This document shows positions 55,629-64,000 of a DNA stretch of 64,000 nt, one piece after another. A program made the position numbers and the translations under genes. The DNA comes from an uncultured Paracoccaceae bacterium (GTDB lineage Bacteria; Pseudomonadota; Alphaproteobacteria; Rhodobacterales; Rhodobacteraceae). The stretch spans positions 248,001 through 312,000 of the forward strand of contig CANMPL010000004.1 in NCBI GenBank assembly GCA_947499715.1, in the 5' to 3' direction. Position 1 is the first letter of the stretch. Every line of letters starts with the position of its first letter. The notes beneath the pieces are model-generated. The model ran no database searches, was not told the DNA's origin, and saw only the letters and a list, made by a program, of their open reading frames with translations.

Positions 55629-55958
55629 ATGCTGATCCTGCATTGTCCAAATTGTGGTCGCGACGTCGATGAAACCGATCTGCACAGCGGTGGAGAGGCG
55701 CACCTGAAGCGCTTTGGCCCCGGCTCTTCCGATCAGGAATTCGAGGATTACCTGTTCATGCGCGAAAACCCCAAAGGTGTGCATTTTGAACGGTGGCACC
55801 ATTCCTTTGGCTGCGGAAAATGGTTTCTTGCCGCCCGCTGCACGAACACGCTCGAGGTATTTGGCACCTATTCGGCGCAGACGCTTGAGCCACCAAAAGA
55901 AATTTTGGATCGCATTACCGCGGCCCGTCCCGGTTGGTCTTGGGGGGCCCTGAAATGA
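55629..55958 (+). CDS. soxD: Sarcosine oxidase delta subunit
   Basis: Zinc-binding small subunit of sarcosine oxidase. 109 residues. The zinc ligands are in CPNCGRD near the N terminus and in FGCGKWFLAARCTN further on. The YLFMRENPKGVHFERW segment is characteristic of the family. The stop overlaps the soxA start (ATGA). Confidence 0.94.
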   Translation: MLILHCPNCGRDVDETDLHSGGEAHLKRFGPGSSDQEFEDYLFMRENPKGVHFERWHHSFGCGKWFLAARCTNTLEVFGTYSAQTLEPPKEILDRITAARPGWSWGALK

Positions 55959-58900
55959 GCACGCGTTTGGCCCGTGAAGGGCGTTTTATCAACAAAAACA
56001 AAGCCGTGTCGTTTCGCTTTAATGGCAAAAACCTGCGTGGAGTCGAGGGCGACACACTGGCCTCTGCCTTGCTGGCCAATGACCAGTTGCTTGTCGGGCG
56101 GTCCTTCAAATACCACCGCCCCCGCGGTGTAATCGCCTCTGGCGCAGAAGAACCAAACGGTCTGGTCAACCTTGGCGCGGGCGACAGTTTTGAACCCAAT
56201 GCGCGGGTCACAACAACCGAGTTGTTTGAGGGGCTGACCGCCACCAGCCAGAACCATTGGCCGAGCCTTGAGTTCGACGTGGGGGCGATCAACACGCATC
56301 TGTCGCGGTTCTTGCCTGCTGGGTTCTACTACAAAATGTTCATGTTCCCGGCACCCTTTTGGAAGCACGTTTACGAACCCATTATCCGCAAGTCGGCAGG
56401 TCTTGGGAAGGCACCGAAACGACGCGATGACGACACCTATGAGCACTTTAATATCAACGCGGATGTCCTTGTAATCGGGGGCGGAATCGCGGGTCTCGCT
56501 GCCGCGTTGGCCGCTGGCCTGTCAGGTGCGCGGACCGTGTTGATGGAACAAACCGCCCATTGGGGCGGACGTGCCCCGGTGGATGGGGCAACCATCGACG
56601 GAATGCCCGCCGAGGCTTGGGTAAAACAAACTGTCGAAGCGCTTTCAAAGATGCCTCATGTCACACTTCGCACCCGCTGCATGGGCGCGGGCGTCTATGA
56701 CCATGGGTTCGTTTTAGGGTATGAGCGGCTTAAGGATCACAAACCGACGGCCGCGGGCGCAAAACATCGGTTGTGGCGCGTTCGCGCCAAACAGATAGTC
56801 ACAGCGACGGGCGCAATTGAACGTCCTTTGTCCTTTGCGGCCAACGACTTGCCGGGCGTTGTTCTTGCGAGCGCTGCACGCGATTATGTGGTGAACTACG
56901 GTGTTTCCCTGGGTGACCGCACGGTCGTTGTGACCAATAATGACGACGCCTATCGCACCGCAATCACGTTGAAAGAAGCAGGGCTGGAAGTGCCCGCAAT
57001 CATCGACGCGCGCGTCACAGCAGACGGTGAATTGCCCAACCAAGCCCGTGCCTTAGGGATCCGGGTCGAGACCGGCAAGGCGATTGCAAAAGTCGCAGGC
57101 GGCAAGCGGGTAACGGGCGTCTCAGTCTGCGCACAAGCAGGCGAAGGCGCTGTTTTGGAAGAGATTTCCTGCGATTGCGTTGCGATGTCCGGCGGATGGT
57201 CGCCGGTTGTGCACCTGTGGTCACATTGCGGCGGCAAGCTGAATTGGGACGCCGATCAGGCCATGTTCCGCCCCGATTTGGACCGAGCACCAACAGGAGC
57301 AGATGGCAAAGCCTTTGTCATCGCAGCAGGAATTGCAAACGGTCATCTGTTCAGCGCCGAAGGTCTTGCGGATGGGTTCAGCGCTGGACGAGCCGCTGCA
57401 AAAGCCGCAGGCCATGACAAAAAGCCGGGGCAGGCCCCAATGGCGGAAGATGTCGCAGAAGCCGCGATGGAGCCTGTCTGGCTGATGCCGCAGGGCGCGT
57501 CTTATGCCCTGCGATCCAAGGCGTGGCTGGATTTTCAGAACGACGTCAAGGTCAGCGACGTGCAATTGGCGGCACAAGAAGGCTTTGAAAGTGTGGAACA
57601 TGCCAAACGCTATACGACGCTTGGCATGGCGACAGATCAGGGAAAAATAAGTAACATCAACGGCTTGGCGATCCTTGCTGATCAATTGGGTGCTGAGATT
57701 CCGGCTGTAGGCACCACGACATTCCGCCCGCCCTATACGCCGATTTCGATGGCATCAATTGCGGGCCCGGCGCAGCGTGACTTGTTTCAGCCGGTGCGCA
57801 AGACACCGATGTCTGACTGGCACACGGCGAACGGCGCATTCTATGAGCCCGTGGGCCAATGGCGCAGGCCCTATGCCTATCTGCGCGGGGACGAAACCGT
57901 GCACGAGGCCGTGAACCGTGAGGTCGTGAATGCCCGTGAAAACACCGGACTTTTGGACGCATCGACCCTGGGCAAGTTGATTGTCAGCGGACCGGATGCA
58001 GGCAAATTTCTGGACATGATGTACACCAACATGATGTCGACATTGCCGGTTGGAAAGTGTCGTTATGGTTTGATGTGCTCTGAAAACGGGTTCCTGAGCG
58101 ATGACGGTGTGGTGGCGCGGATCAGCGAGGATACATGGCTGTGCCACACCACGACGGGCGGGGCAGAGCGGATTCACGCATGGATGGAAGACTGGCTGCA
58201 ATGCGAATGGTGGGACTGGAAGGTCTATGTCACCAACGTGACAGAGCAATTGGCGCAAGTCGCCGTTGTTGGTCCGAATGCCCGTAAGCTGTTGGAAAAG
58301 CTGGGCGGTATGGACGTCAGCAAAGAAGCACTGCCGTTTATGCAGTGGGCGGACGGCACTCTTGGCGGGTTTGCGGCGCGGGTTTACCGGATCAGTTTCT
58401 CGGGCGAGCTAAGCTATGAGATTGCTGTGCCTGCAAGTCAGGGTCGCGCGTTCTGGGATAAGCTGCTGGAGGCAGGCGAAGCGTTCGGGATCATGCCCTA
58501 TGGCACCGAGGCGCTGCATATCATGCGGGCCGAAAAGGGCTTTATCATGATCGGGGACGAAACCGATGGCACCGTCATTCCGCAGGACCTGAATCTGCAA
58601 TGGGCGCTGTCGAAAAAGAAAGAGGATTACCTTGGCAAACGTGCGCATCTGCGCAGCCACATGGCGGACCCGAACCGTTGGAAACTGGTGGGGCTTGAAA
58701 CGCTGGATGGATCGGTATTGCCGGATGGTGCCTATGCGATAGCCGATGGCGTCAATGCGAACGGTCAAGGCAATACGCAAGGGCGGGTGACCTCGACCTA
58801 TTTCTCACCCACGTTGAAAAAGGGCATCGCGATGGGGCTGGTCCACAAGGGGCCGGATCGTATGGGCGAAGTGATTTCCTTTACCAATATCGGAGGTGAG

Positions 58901-58966
58901 CCGATCAAGGCCAAGATCGTCGATCCGGTGTTCTATGATCGCGACGGGGAGAAGCAGAATGTCTAA
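55955..58966 (+). CDS. soxA: Sarcosine oxidase alpha subunit
   Basis: Largest subunit, 1003 residues. The N-terminal part resembles a 2Fe-2S ferredoxin-like fold (SFRFNGKNLRGVEGDTLASA). The NAD/FAD-binding domain follows (VLVIGGGIAGLAAALAAG), and the C-terminal half is a glycine-cleavage T-protein-like folate domain with LDASTLGKLIVSGPDA and YEIAVPASQG. The ATG at 55955 overlaps soxD. It makes methylene-THF from the oxidised methyl group. The end overlaps soxG by eight bases. Confidence 0.95.
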   Translation: MSTRLAREGRFINKNKAVSFRFNGKNLRGVEGDTLASALLANDQLLVGRSFKYHRPRGVIASGAEEPNGLVNLGAGDSFEPNARVTTTELFEGLTATSQNHWPSLEFDVGAINTHLSRFLPAGFYYKMFMFPAPFWKHVYEPIIRKSAGLGKAPKRRDDDTYEHFNINADVLVIGGGIAGLAAALAAGLSGARTVLMEQTAHWGGRAPVDGATIDGMPAEAWVKQTVEALSKMPHVTLRTRCMGAGVYDHGFVLGYERLKDHKPTAAGAKHRLWRVRAKQIVTATGAIERPLSFAANDLPGVVLASAARDYVVNYGVSLGDRTVVVTNNDDAYRTAITLKEAGLEVPAIIDARVTADGELPNQARALGIRVETGKAIAKVAGGKRVTGVSVCAQAGEGAVLEEISCDCVAMSGGWSPVVHLWSHCGGKLNWDADQAMFRPDLDRAPTGADGKAFVIAAGIANGHLFSAEGLADGFSAGRAAAKAAGHDKKPGQAPMAEDVAEAAMEPVWLMPQGASYALRSKAWLDFQNDVKVSDVQLAAQEGFESVEHAKRYTTLGMATDQGKISNINGLAILADQLGAEIPAVGTTTFRPPYTPISMASIAGPAQRDLFQPVRKTPMSDWHTANGAFYEPVGQWRRPYAYLRGDETVHEAVNREVVNARENTGLLDASTLGKLIVSGPDAGKFLDMMYTNMMSTLPVGKCRYGLMCSENGFLSDDGVVARISEDTWLCHTTTGGAERIHAWMEDWLQCEWWDWKVYVTNVTEQLAQVAVVGPNARKLLEKLGGMDVSKEALPFMQWADGTLGGFAARVYRISFSGELSYEIAVPASQGRAFWDKLLEAGEAFGIMPYGTEALHIMRAEKGFIMIGDETDGTVIPQDLNLQWALSKKKEDYLGKRAHLRSHMADPNRWKLVGLETLDGSVLPDGAYAIADGVNANGQGNTQGRVTSTYFSPTLKKGIAMGLVHKGPDRMGEVISFTNIGGEPIKAKIVDPVFYDRDGEKQNV

Positions 58967-59531
58967 TGCAGTCAGCGCCTTGGATGGCAAGACCTCTGCC
59001 GGGGATGTGACCATCCGCGAAGACGGATTGCGCGGAATGATCAGCTTGCGTGGCGATTTGGGGCTGGCAAAGCTTCGGTCCGTTTGCACCGGGTTGACGG
59101 GTGTCGATTTTCCAAAGCAGGGGCAGGCCGCCAGCACGGGCCATCAAGGTCTTGCGTGGATGTCGCCGGATGAGGTGTTGGTCATGGTGCCGCATGATGC
59201 CGTGCCGGACGCGCTAACCAAGATCGCCAAAGCATTGCAGGGGCAGCATCATTTGGCTGTCGATGTCTCTGACGCGCGGGCGGTTTTGATCATGGAGGGC
59301 GCATTTTGCCGTGAAGTGATTGCCAAGCTTGCGCCCGTCGATCTGCATCCCGATGCCTTTGGTCCGGGTGATTTCAGGCGCAGCAGATTGGGGCAGATTG
59401 CCGCGGCATTCTGGATGCGAGATGCCGCATGTATTGAGGTGGTTTGCTTTCGATCTGTTGCAGATTACGCCTTTGATCTGCTGGCCGCAGCGGCAAATGG
59501 TGGGCCGGTCGGGCATTTTCCAAACAGCTAA
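58959..59531 (+). CDS. soxG: Sarcosine oxidase gamma subunit
   Basis: Small folate-domain-like subunit, 190 residues. The ATG at 58959 overlaps soxA and gives the family start (SNAVSALDGK). MISLRGDL, SPDEVLVMVP, DVSDARAVLIMEG and FRRSRLGQIAAAFW are typical of the gamma subunit. It closes the sox genes; 82 bases later sodB begins, with no terminator seen between. Confidence 0.93.
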   Translation: MSNAVSALDGKTSAGDVTIREDGLRGMISLRGDLGLAKLRSVCTGLTGVDFPKQGQAASTGHQGLAWMSPDEVLVMVPHDAVPDALTKIAKALQGQHHLAVDVSDARAVLIMEGAFCREVIAKLAPVDLHPDAFGPGDFRRSRLGQIAAAFWMRDAACIEVVCFRSVADYAFDLLAAAANGGPVGHFPNS

Positions 59532-59613
59532 ACAAGGCGTTTCGGGGTTGACGCGAGAGCCAATCACGCTTTGTTAAGCGGCAACGCAACATCGCATGAA
59601 AAGGGGTCTTATC

Positions 59614-60213
59614 ATGGCTTTCTCACTTCCTGATCTTCCATACGCACACGACGCGCTGGCATCCAAAGGCATGTCCGCTGAGACGCTGGAATTCCACCAC
59701 GACCTGCACCACAACGCCTATGTCACCAACGGCAATGCGGCGATTGCGGGCACCGAGTGGGAAGGCAAATCCCTCGAAGAGATCATCACCGGTACCTATG
59801 ATGCGAACGCCGTCGCGCAGAACGGAATTTTCAACAACATCAGCCAGTTGTGGAACCACAATCAGTTCTGGGAGATGATGGGTCCGGGTGACAACGGAAT
59901 GCCAGGCGAGTTGGAAAAAGCGCTGACCGAAAGCTTTGGGTCGGTCGATGACTTCAAAAAGCAGTTCAGCGCGGCAGGGGCCGGGCAGTTCGGATCTGGT
60001 TGGTGCTGGTTGGTCAAGAATGCGGACGGATCGCTCGCGGTGACCAAGACCGAAAACGGCGTGAACCCGCTGTGCTTTGGACAGACAGCACTGCTGGGCT
60101 GCGACGTGTGGGAGCATTCTTACTACATTGATTTCCGCAATAGGCGTCCGGTGTATCTGACCAACTTCCTTGATAATTTGGTCAACTGGGAAAACGTCGC
60201 GGGCCGCATGTAA
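59614..60213 (+). CDS. sodB: Superoxide dismutase, Fe/Mn family
   Basis: Cytoplasmic enzyme converting superoxide to oxygen and hydrogen peroxide. 199 residues. Metal ligands H28 (EFHHDLHH), H82 (WNHNQFW), D164 and H168 (DVWEHSYY). Iron-type features include AGAGQFGSGW. ATG at 59614 has AAGGGGTCTT upstream; an in-frame ATG at 59596 is possible. It directly follows the peroxide-making sarcosine oxidase. The next gene starts three bases after the stop and has a terminator-like hairpin within its first codons. Confidence 0.95.
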   Translation: MAFSLPDLPYAHDALASKGMSAETLEFHHDLHHNAYVTNGNAAIAGTEWEGKSLEEIITGTYDANAVAQNGIFNNISQLWNHNQFWEMMGPGDNGMPGELEKALTESFGSVDDFKKQFSAAGAGQFGSGWCWLVKNADGSLAVTKTENGVNPLCFGQTALLGCDVWEHSYYIDFRNRRPVYLTNFLDNLVNWENVAGRM

Positions 60214-60215
60214 AC

Positions 60216-61106
60216 GTGACCCGACGCGGATTTATCAAAGGCCTGCTGGCAACATTGCTGGCAGGCCTTTTTGCTGCAGCTTACGGGTTTTTCGTTGAAC
60301 CCGCGCTGCGGTTGCGGGTGAAGACCTGGAAGATCAAGCGCGACGATTGGTCGGCACCACCTTTGAAAATAGCGGTGTTGGCAGATTTTCATGTTGGGCG
60401 GCCTTTTGTCGGCCCGCGCAGGCTGCGCCAGATCGTGCGACGGGCCAATGCGACTGGCGCAGATCTGATCTTGCTGCTTGGCGATTACGCGGCGGGTCAC
60501 CGCTTTGTTTCGGCCGAGGTGAAGATCGCGGATGCGGCCCCGTTGCTGGCAGAATTGAATGCAAAACACGGTGTTTATGCGATCCTTGGCAACCACGATT
60601 GGTGGGATGATCGCAGCGCACAACGCCGAGGGGGATTGCCAAACCTATATGCCGACGCGTTGCAGGGGGTCGGGATACCTGTTCTGTCAAATACGGCAAT
60701 CAAGCTGGATGAATTGGGCATTTGGCTGGCGGGGCTTGAGGATCAACTTGCCTTGCTACGCGGATCAAGAGGCATCGTCGGATTGGATGATTTGCCGGGA
60801 ACACTCGCGCAGATCGCTGATGATGGCGCACCCGTGGTGTTGATGGCGCATGAGCCTGATATCTTTCCAGACGTGCCACCGCGCGTGGCGCTGACGTTGT
60901 CGGGACATACGCATGGCGGACAAGTGCGATTGTTTGGCTGGTCACCGATTGTGCCATCGCGATACGGCAATCGGTACGCCTATGGGCATGTGACTGAGGC
61001 AGGGCGCGATTTGGTGGTATCTGGCGGGATCGGGTGCTCGATCTTGCCGGTGCGTTTTGGCGTCGTGCCAGAAATAACGGTGATCGAGATCGCCAAGGGC
61101 AGTTAA
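60216..61106 (+). CDS. Membrane-associated metallophosphoesterase with Tat-type signal
   Basis: 296 residues, GTG start. The N terminus RRGFIKG is a twin-arginine motif, followed by a hydrophobic segment. The calcineurin-like core has ADFHVG, GDYAAGH, GNHDWWDD, the HEPD and SGHTHGGQV motifs that ligate two metals. The pattern is like YaeI/YkuE/LpxG-type phosphoesterases that act on lipid or nucleotide-sugar pyrophosphates; substrate not known. It begins three bases after sodB. Its codons 8-19 form a terminator-like hairpin. Confidence 0.86.
   Translation: MTRRGFIKGLLATLLAGLFAAAYGFFVEPALRLRVKTWKIKRDDWSAPPLKIAVLADFHVGRPFVGPRRLRQIVRRANATGADLILLLGDYAAGHRFVSAEVKIADAAPLLAELNAKHGVYAILGNHDWWDDRSAQRRGGLPNLYADALQGVGIPVLSNTAIKLDELGIWLAGLEDQLALLRGSRGIVGLDDLPGTLAQIADDGAPVVLMAHEPDIFPDVPPRVALTLSGHTHGGQVRLFGWSPIVPSRYGNRYAYGHVTEAGRDLVVSGGIGCSILPVRFGVVPEITVIEIAKGS
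60237..60272 (+). terminator. Terminator-like hairpin inside the metallophosphoesterase signal-peptide codons
   Basis: AAAGGCCTGC (60237-60246) pairs with GCAGGCCTTT (60261-60270), ten perfect pairs, with a further GCAA/TTGC pairing in the loop, and five T bases at 60268-60272. It is 24 bases after the sodB stop, the right place for its terminator, yet lies within codons 8-19 of the next gene. Confidence 0.65.
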
Positions 61107-61135
61107 GTCTGTCGCGAGACAAAAAAGGGGAAGCC

Positions 61136-62089
61136 ATGTTCGATCTGAACCAGATTAATGCGGCGGCAGAGCGGCTGAGCGGCGTGGCGATCAAAACACC
61201 TGTGTTGCCGCTGTCGTCTGATCGGTGGCCGGGGCTGCCGGATGCAGAGGTGACCGTGAAGCTGGAGTTGTTTCAGCAGGCAGGATCCTTCAAGGCGCGG
61301 GGCGCTTATCTGGGGGTCAACGATTTGACGCAAGCAGAGGGTGCCGCCGGTGTTGTTGCAGCAAGCGGGGGCAATCATGCGCTGGCGGTGAGTTGGGCGG
61401 CCAAGGCGGCGGGTGTTAACGCTCAGATTGCGATGCCAAAGGCAACGGACCCGGAACGGATCAAGCTTTGTCGGGCGATGGGCGCCGAGGTCACCTTGCA
61501 CGATGATATGGCCGCGGCCTTTGCTGAAATGGAGCGGATCGCGGCGCAGGGTGCGACGCTAATGCACCCGTTTGAAGCCCGTCACATGATCCTTGGTGCG
61601 GCTGTTTGTGGGGTGGAATACCTCTCTCAGGTCCCTGAGATCGACACGCTTGTGGTGCCGGTCGGCGGTGGCGGGTTGATTGCGGGCATGGCGCTGGCGT
61701 TCAAGTTGTTGCGGCCTGAAGGGCAGGTGATCGGCGTAGAACCACTGGGTGCCGACAGCACCACGCGAAGCCTTGCGGCAGGACGGCCTGTTGTGTTGGA
61801 GGAGGTTGCGACGATTGCGGATAGTCTTGGCTCTCCTAAGGCGCTGCCGATGAGTTATGCGATGGCTGCCGCACATGTCGACCGGATGGTGCATATTGCC
61901 GATGATGACATGCGCGCGGGTATGCGCGATTTTGCAGACGTTTTGCGGATCATGGCAGAGCCGGCTTGTGCGGCATCGCTTGCAGCGATCAAGGGGCCGC
62001 TGCGTGACGATCTGGCGGGGCGTCGGGTTGGTATTATTGCTTGCGGATCCAACATTGGGATGGCGCGATATCAAAGCCTATTGAGCTAG
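61136..62089 (+). CDS. Threonine/serine dehydratase-like PLP enzyme
   Basis: 317 residues, fold-type II PLP enzyme. Schiff-base Lys is in QQAGSFKARGAYLG, the substrate-carboxylate loop is ASGGNHA, and the phosphate-binding loop VGGGGLIAGMALA follows. There is no regulatory ACT domain, so it is not the long biosynthetic IlvA. Threonine dehydratase, serine racemase and threo-3-hydroxyaspartate ammonia-lyase all fit. ATG at 61136 has AAGGGGAAGCC upstream. Its last 12 bases overlap the end of the opposing LOG gene. Confidence 0.88.
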   Translation: MFDLNQINAAAERLSGVAIKTPVLPLSSDRWPGLPDAEVTVKLELFQQAGSFKARGAYLGVNDLTQAEGAAGVVAASGGNHALAVSWAAKAAGVNAQIAMPKATDPERIKLCRAMGAEVTLHDDMAAAFAEMERIAAQGATLMHPFEARHMILGAAVCGVEYLSQVPEIDTLVVPVGGGGLIAGMALAFKLLRPEGQVIGVEPLGADSTTRSLAAGRPVVLEEVATIADSLGSPKALPMSYAMAAAHVDRMVHIADDDMRAGMRDFADVLRIMAEPACAASLAAIKGPLRDDLAGRRVGIIACGSNIGMARYQSLLS

Positions 62090-62638
62090 ATCAGTTGCCA
62101 AGACAGAGCCAAGACTGGCGACGTCGGGAACAACCTGAACCGCGCGCAAGACAGATTGATCTGCAAAGCCTTGTGCGACGACGTGATCCATGAGGCTAAG
62201 CAGAGGATTCCAGAAGCCGTTGATATTGAGCAGATAAATCGGCTTGTCGTGCAATCCGAGTTGCCGCCAAGTGAGCGCTTCAAAGAATTCATCCAATGAT
62301 CCGGCACCGCCCGGCAGAACCACGACGGCATCCGCGTTCATGATCATGACCTTCTTACGCTCGTGCATGGTTTCGGTGATGACAAAGCTATCCAGATCGC
62401 GTTTGCCCACCTCTTTGTTCAATAGATGGGTCGGAATGACGCCGAACGTCAGCCCGCCCGCGTCTTGGGTGGCCCGCGCCACCCGGCCCATCAGCCCCAC
62501 GTCGCCCGCGCCATAGACAAGACGATAGCGTGCTGCGGCGAGCATGGCGCCAAGGTCGGCGGCGGCAGCGGCATAGGCGGGATCAGCCCCATCGCGGGAT
62601 CCGCAGTAGACGCAGATTGAGTGCTGAAAATCAGGCAT
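62078..62638 (-). CDS. LOG-family protein (cytokinin riboside phosphoribohydrolase-like)
   Basis: 186 residues, Rossmann-like. SICVYCGSRDGADPAY starts the family core, RLVYGAGDVGLMGRVA is the nucleotide loop, and PGGAGSLDEFFEALTW matches the PGGxGTxxE motif with Ser in place of Thr. The family removes the ribose-5-phosphate from nucleotide monophosphates. Its natural substrate in bacteria is often unknown. ATG at 62638 is preferred; an in-frame reading upstream to 62704 lacks similarity. Confidence 0.9.
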   Translation of the reverse strand: MPDFQHSICVYCGSRDGADPAYAAAAADLGAMLAAARYRLVYGAGDVGLMGRVARATQDAGGLTFGVIPTHLLNKEVGKRDLDSFVITETMHERKKVMIMNADAVVVLPGGAGSLDEFFEALTWRQLGLHDKPIYLLNINGFWNPLLSLMDHVVAQGFADQSVLRAVQVVPDVASLGSVLATDLAQ

Positions 62639-62761
62639 GATGAACTTCTCTTGCAGTGTGCGGAGTCTTTGACCCCTGATACCGCTGTTGCTATGGTCGC
62701 TCAACCGTGATGCCAGATGGTCTTGTGCGGTGATGGGGCAAACGACGACAGGGTTAGTGAT

Positions 62762-64000
62762 ATGGCTTCGAATGCGGTTCAGCTTGGGCTGGGTGCACTG
62801 GCTGCTGCGGCAGTGGGTGTCGCAGTGATCGCGTTTGTGCCGGGGCCGGAACCCGCAATGGAGGAGGCGGCCGAAGGCGCAGGTCTGGCGACGGATGTTG
62901 CACCTGTGGTCGCGGAAACAGCGGATGCGACAGCGCCTGACGTAGACGAGGCGCAGGCAGAGGTGGCAGTTGCGGAAGACGCCGCGCCAATTGTGCCGCG
63001 CATCGACCAGCTTGTCATGGCGCCCGATGGTTTTGGGACAGTATCCGGGCGGGGTGACGTTGATCAGGTGATTGCGGTGCTGGTTGCCGGCGCGCCGGTG
63101 AGCCGGACCCGCACGGATGGCAACGGCAATTTTGCAGCCGTTCTGGCGCTGGACCCATCACCGGAACCACGGCGTTTGACATTGCTGGCAGACCCCGAAG
63201 GGGCCCAGATCCCCTCTGAGGGGCAGTTTTTTGTGCAACCCATTCTGGCATTGGTCGCTGAGGCGCCTGAGCCCACGGAACAAGAGCCAGACTTGGTCGT
63301 GGGAGCCATCACTCCGCTAGAAGAGGCTACGGCTGATCGCGCGACAGATCCGGTCGATGATGACGCGGTGGCTGAAGCCGATTCCGAGGTGATTGTAGAA
63401 GAACAGCCGGCTGCGGTTGTGGAAGCTATGCCAGAGCCTGCGCAAGAGACTGCAATAGAAGAACCTGCGCAAGAGATTGCCGCAGCAGAGGCCCCCGCCG
63501 CGGCCCCGGTTGAAGAGCAGCCAGAGGTTGAAACGGCCGAGGTTGAGCCTGCACCGGCAGTCTCAGACCCAGTCGTTCAAGATGAAGATCCGGCCCTTAC
63601 AACGGATACCCCTACAATCATTGTGGCTGATGGAGACGGTGTGCGGATCGTACAGGATGACCGCGCGCCAGAGGTGATGTCAGCCATTGCGTTGGATACG
63701 ATCACCTATGACCCGGTGGGCGAAGTGACGCTTGCAGGGCGCGCCGTGGGCGAGGGGTTTGTGAGGGTCTATGTCGACAACCGCCCTGTCACGACGTCCC
63801 GGATCAAGGATGGTGGTTGGCAAACGGACCTGCCAGAGGTCGACACCGGGGTCTACACCCTGCGGATTGACGAGGTTGATGTCGATGGGGCGGTGATCTC
63901 GCGTATCGAGACGCCATTCAAACGCGAAGAACCGGCGGCAGTTGCGGCTGTCATGGCCGAGGATACAGCAAAAGAGGGATTTGACGTTGCTGTCCGCACG
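62762..64000 (+). CDS. Large acidic envelope protein, N-terminal part (runs off window)
   Basis: 413 codons with no stop before the right edge. An N-terminal hydrophobic helix (about 8-27) anchors a very acidic Ala/Glu/Pro-rich protein. Two beta-sandwich-like segments are visible, LVMAPDGFGTVSGRGDVDQV (about 82-130) and VGEVTLAGRAVGEGFVRVYV further on, of the Ig-like type. A Glu/Ala/Pro repeat (PAQET-IEEPAQEI) joins them. Roseobacter proteins of this layout often end in a LysM peptidoglycan-binding domain; that part is outside the window, so the name is inference. It is divergent from the LOG gene. Confidence 0.7.
   Translation, partial: MASNAVQLGLGALAAAAVGVAVIAFVPGPEPAMEEAAEGAGLATDVAPVVAETADATAPDVDEAQAEVAVAEDAAPIVPRIDQLVMAPDGFGTVSGRGDVDQVIAVLVAGAPVSRTRTDGNGNFAAVLALDPSPEPRRLTLLADPEGAQIPSEGQFFVQPILALVAEAPEPTEQEPDLVVGAITPLEEATADRATDPVDDDAVAEADSEVIVEEQPAAVVEAMPEPAQETAIEEPAQEIAAAEAPAAAPVEEQPEVETAEVEPAPAVSDPVVQDEDPALTTDTPTIIVADGDGVRIVQDDRAPEVMSAIALDTITYDPVGEVTLAGRAVGEGFVRVYVDNRPVTTSRIKDGGWQTDLPEVDTGVYTLRIDEVDVDGAVISRIETPFKREEPAAVAAVMAEDTAKEGFDVAVRT

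Overview
The window reads as chromosomal DNA of a marine-type alphaproteobacterium of the family Rhodobacteraceae (Roseobacter group). The evidence is high GC, gene-dense short operons with many 4-base ATGA overlaps, a complex I (nuo) cluster interrupted by extra small genes and followed by birA-coaX-rnj, a heterotetrameric sarcosine oxidase cluster, a VPLPA-CTERM protein, and two matches to the alphaproteobacterial CtrA box. No rRNA, tRNA, CRISPR array, transposase or phage gene was seen. The genus cannot be fixed from the sequence alone.

Layout. 1-5570: moaA (cut by the left edge), a lipoprotein, an AlkD-like DNA alkylation repair protein, glmS and glmU for UDP-GlcNAc synthesis, and gph. 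5607-6803: a lone DegT-type aminotransferase. 6905-14845: a leucine/isovalerate degradation (liu) operon, ivd, mccB, mccA, mvaB and a methylglutaconyl-CoA hydratase, with three guest genes. 14971-36992: all fourteen nuo genes A-N. nuoA is cut off from nuoB by an opposing diguanylate cyclase gene. Guests inside the cluster include a sulfotransferase, small lipoproteins, a membrane protein sharing an HHH-type domain with the NuoE tail, two tandem DUF3291 proteins and a carboxymuconolactone-decarboxylase-like protein. 36982-40205: birA, coaX and rnj. 40220-46166, minus strand: a secreted protein, a DEAD-box helicase, an Ada-like CxxC protein, a lipoprotein, a VPLPA-CTERM protein and prfC. 46381-53713: two paralogous lipoproteins, a Hint-domain protein, an SDR, an AlkC-like glycosylase, an orphan Fbp-type ATPase, a DUF1289 protein, ruvX and ccmI. 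53906-59531: soxB, a small membrane protein, soxD, soxA and soxG. 59614-64000: sodB, a Tat-type metallophosphoesterase, a threonine dehydratase-like enzyme, a LOG-family protein and the start of a large envelope protein that runs off the right edge.

Functional links. BirA would biotinylate the MccA carrier domain encoded upstream. The liu enzymes take isovaleryl-CoA to acetoacetate plus acetyl-CoA, and complex I reoxidises the NADH made downstream. Sarcosine oxidase makes hydrogen peroxide and one-carbon units, and sodB lies directly behind it.

The most unusual non-coding signals are: a 36-bp element of three 11-bp repeats present twice, in opposite orientations, upstream of mccA and of soxD; a 58-59-bp two-hairpin repeat present twice; a long interrupted hairpin in the mccA leader; a terminator-like hairpin inside the signal-peptide codons of the gene after sodB; an intrinsic terminator in the middle of the nuo cluster; and two exact CtrA boxes.
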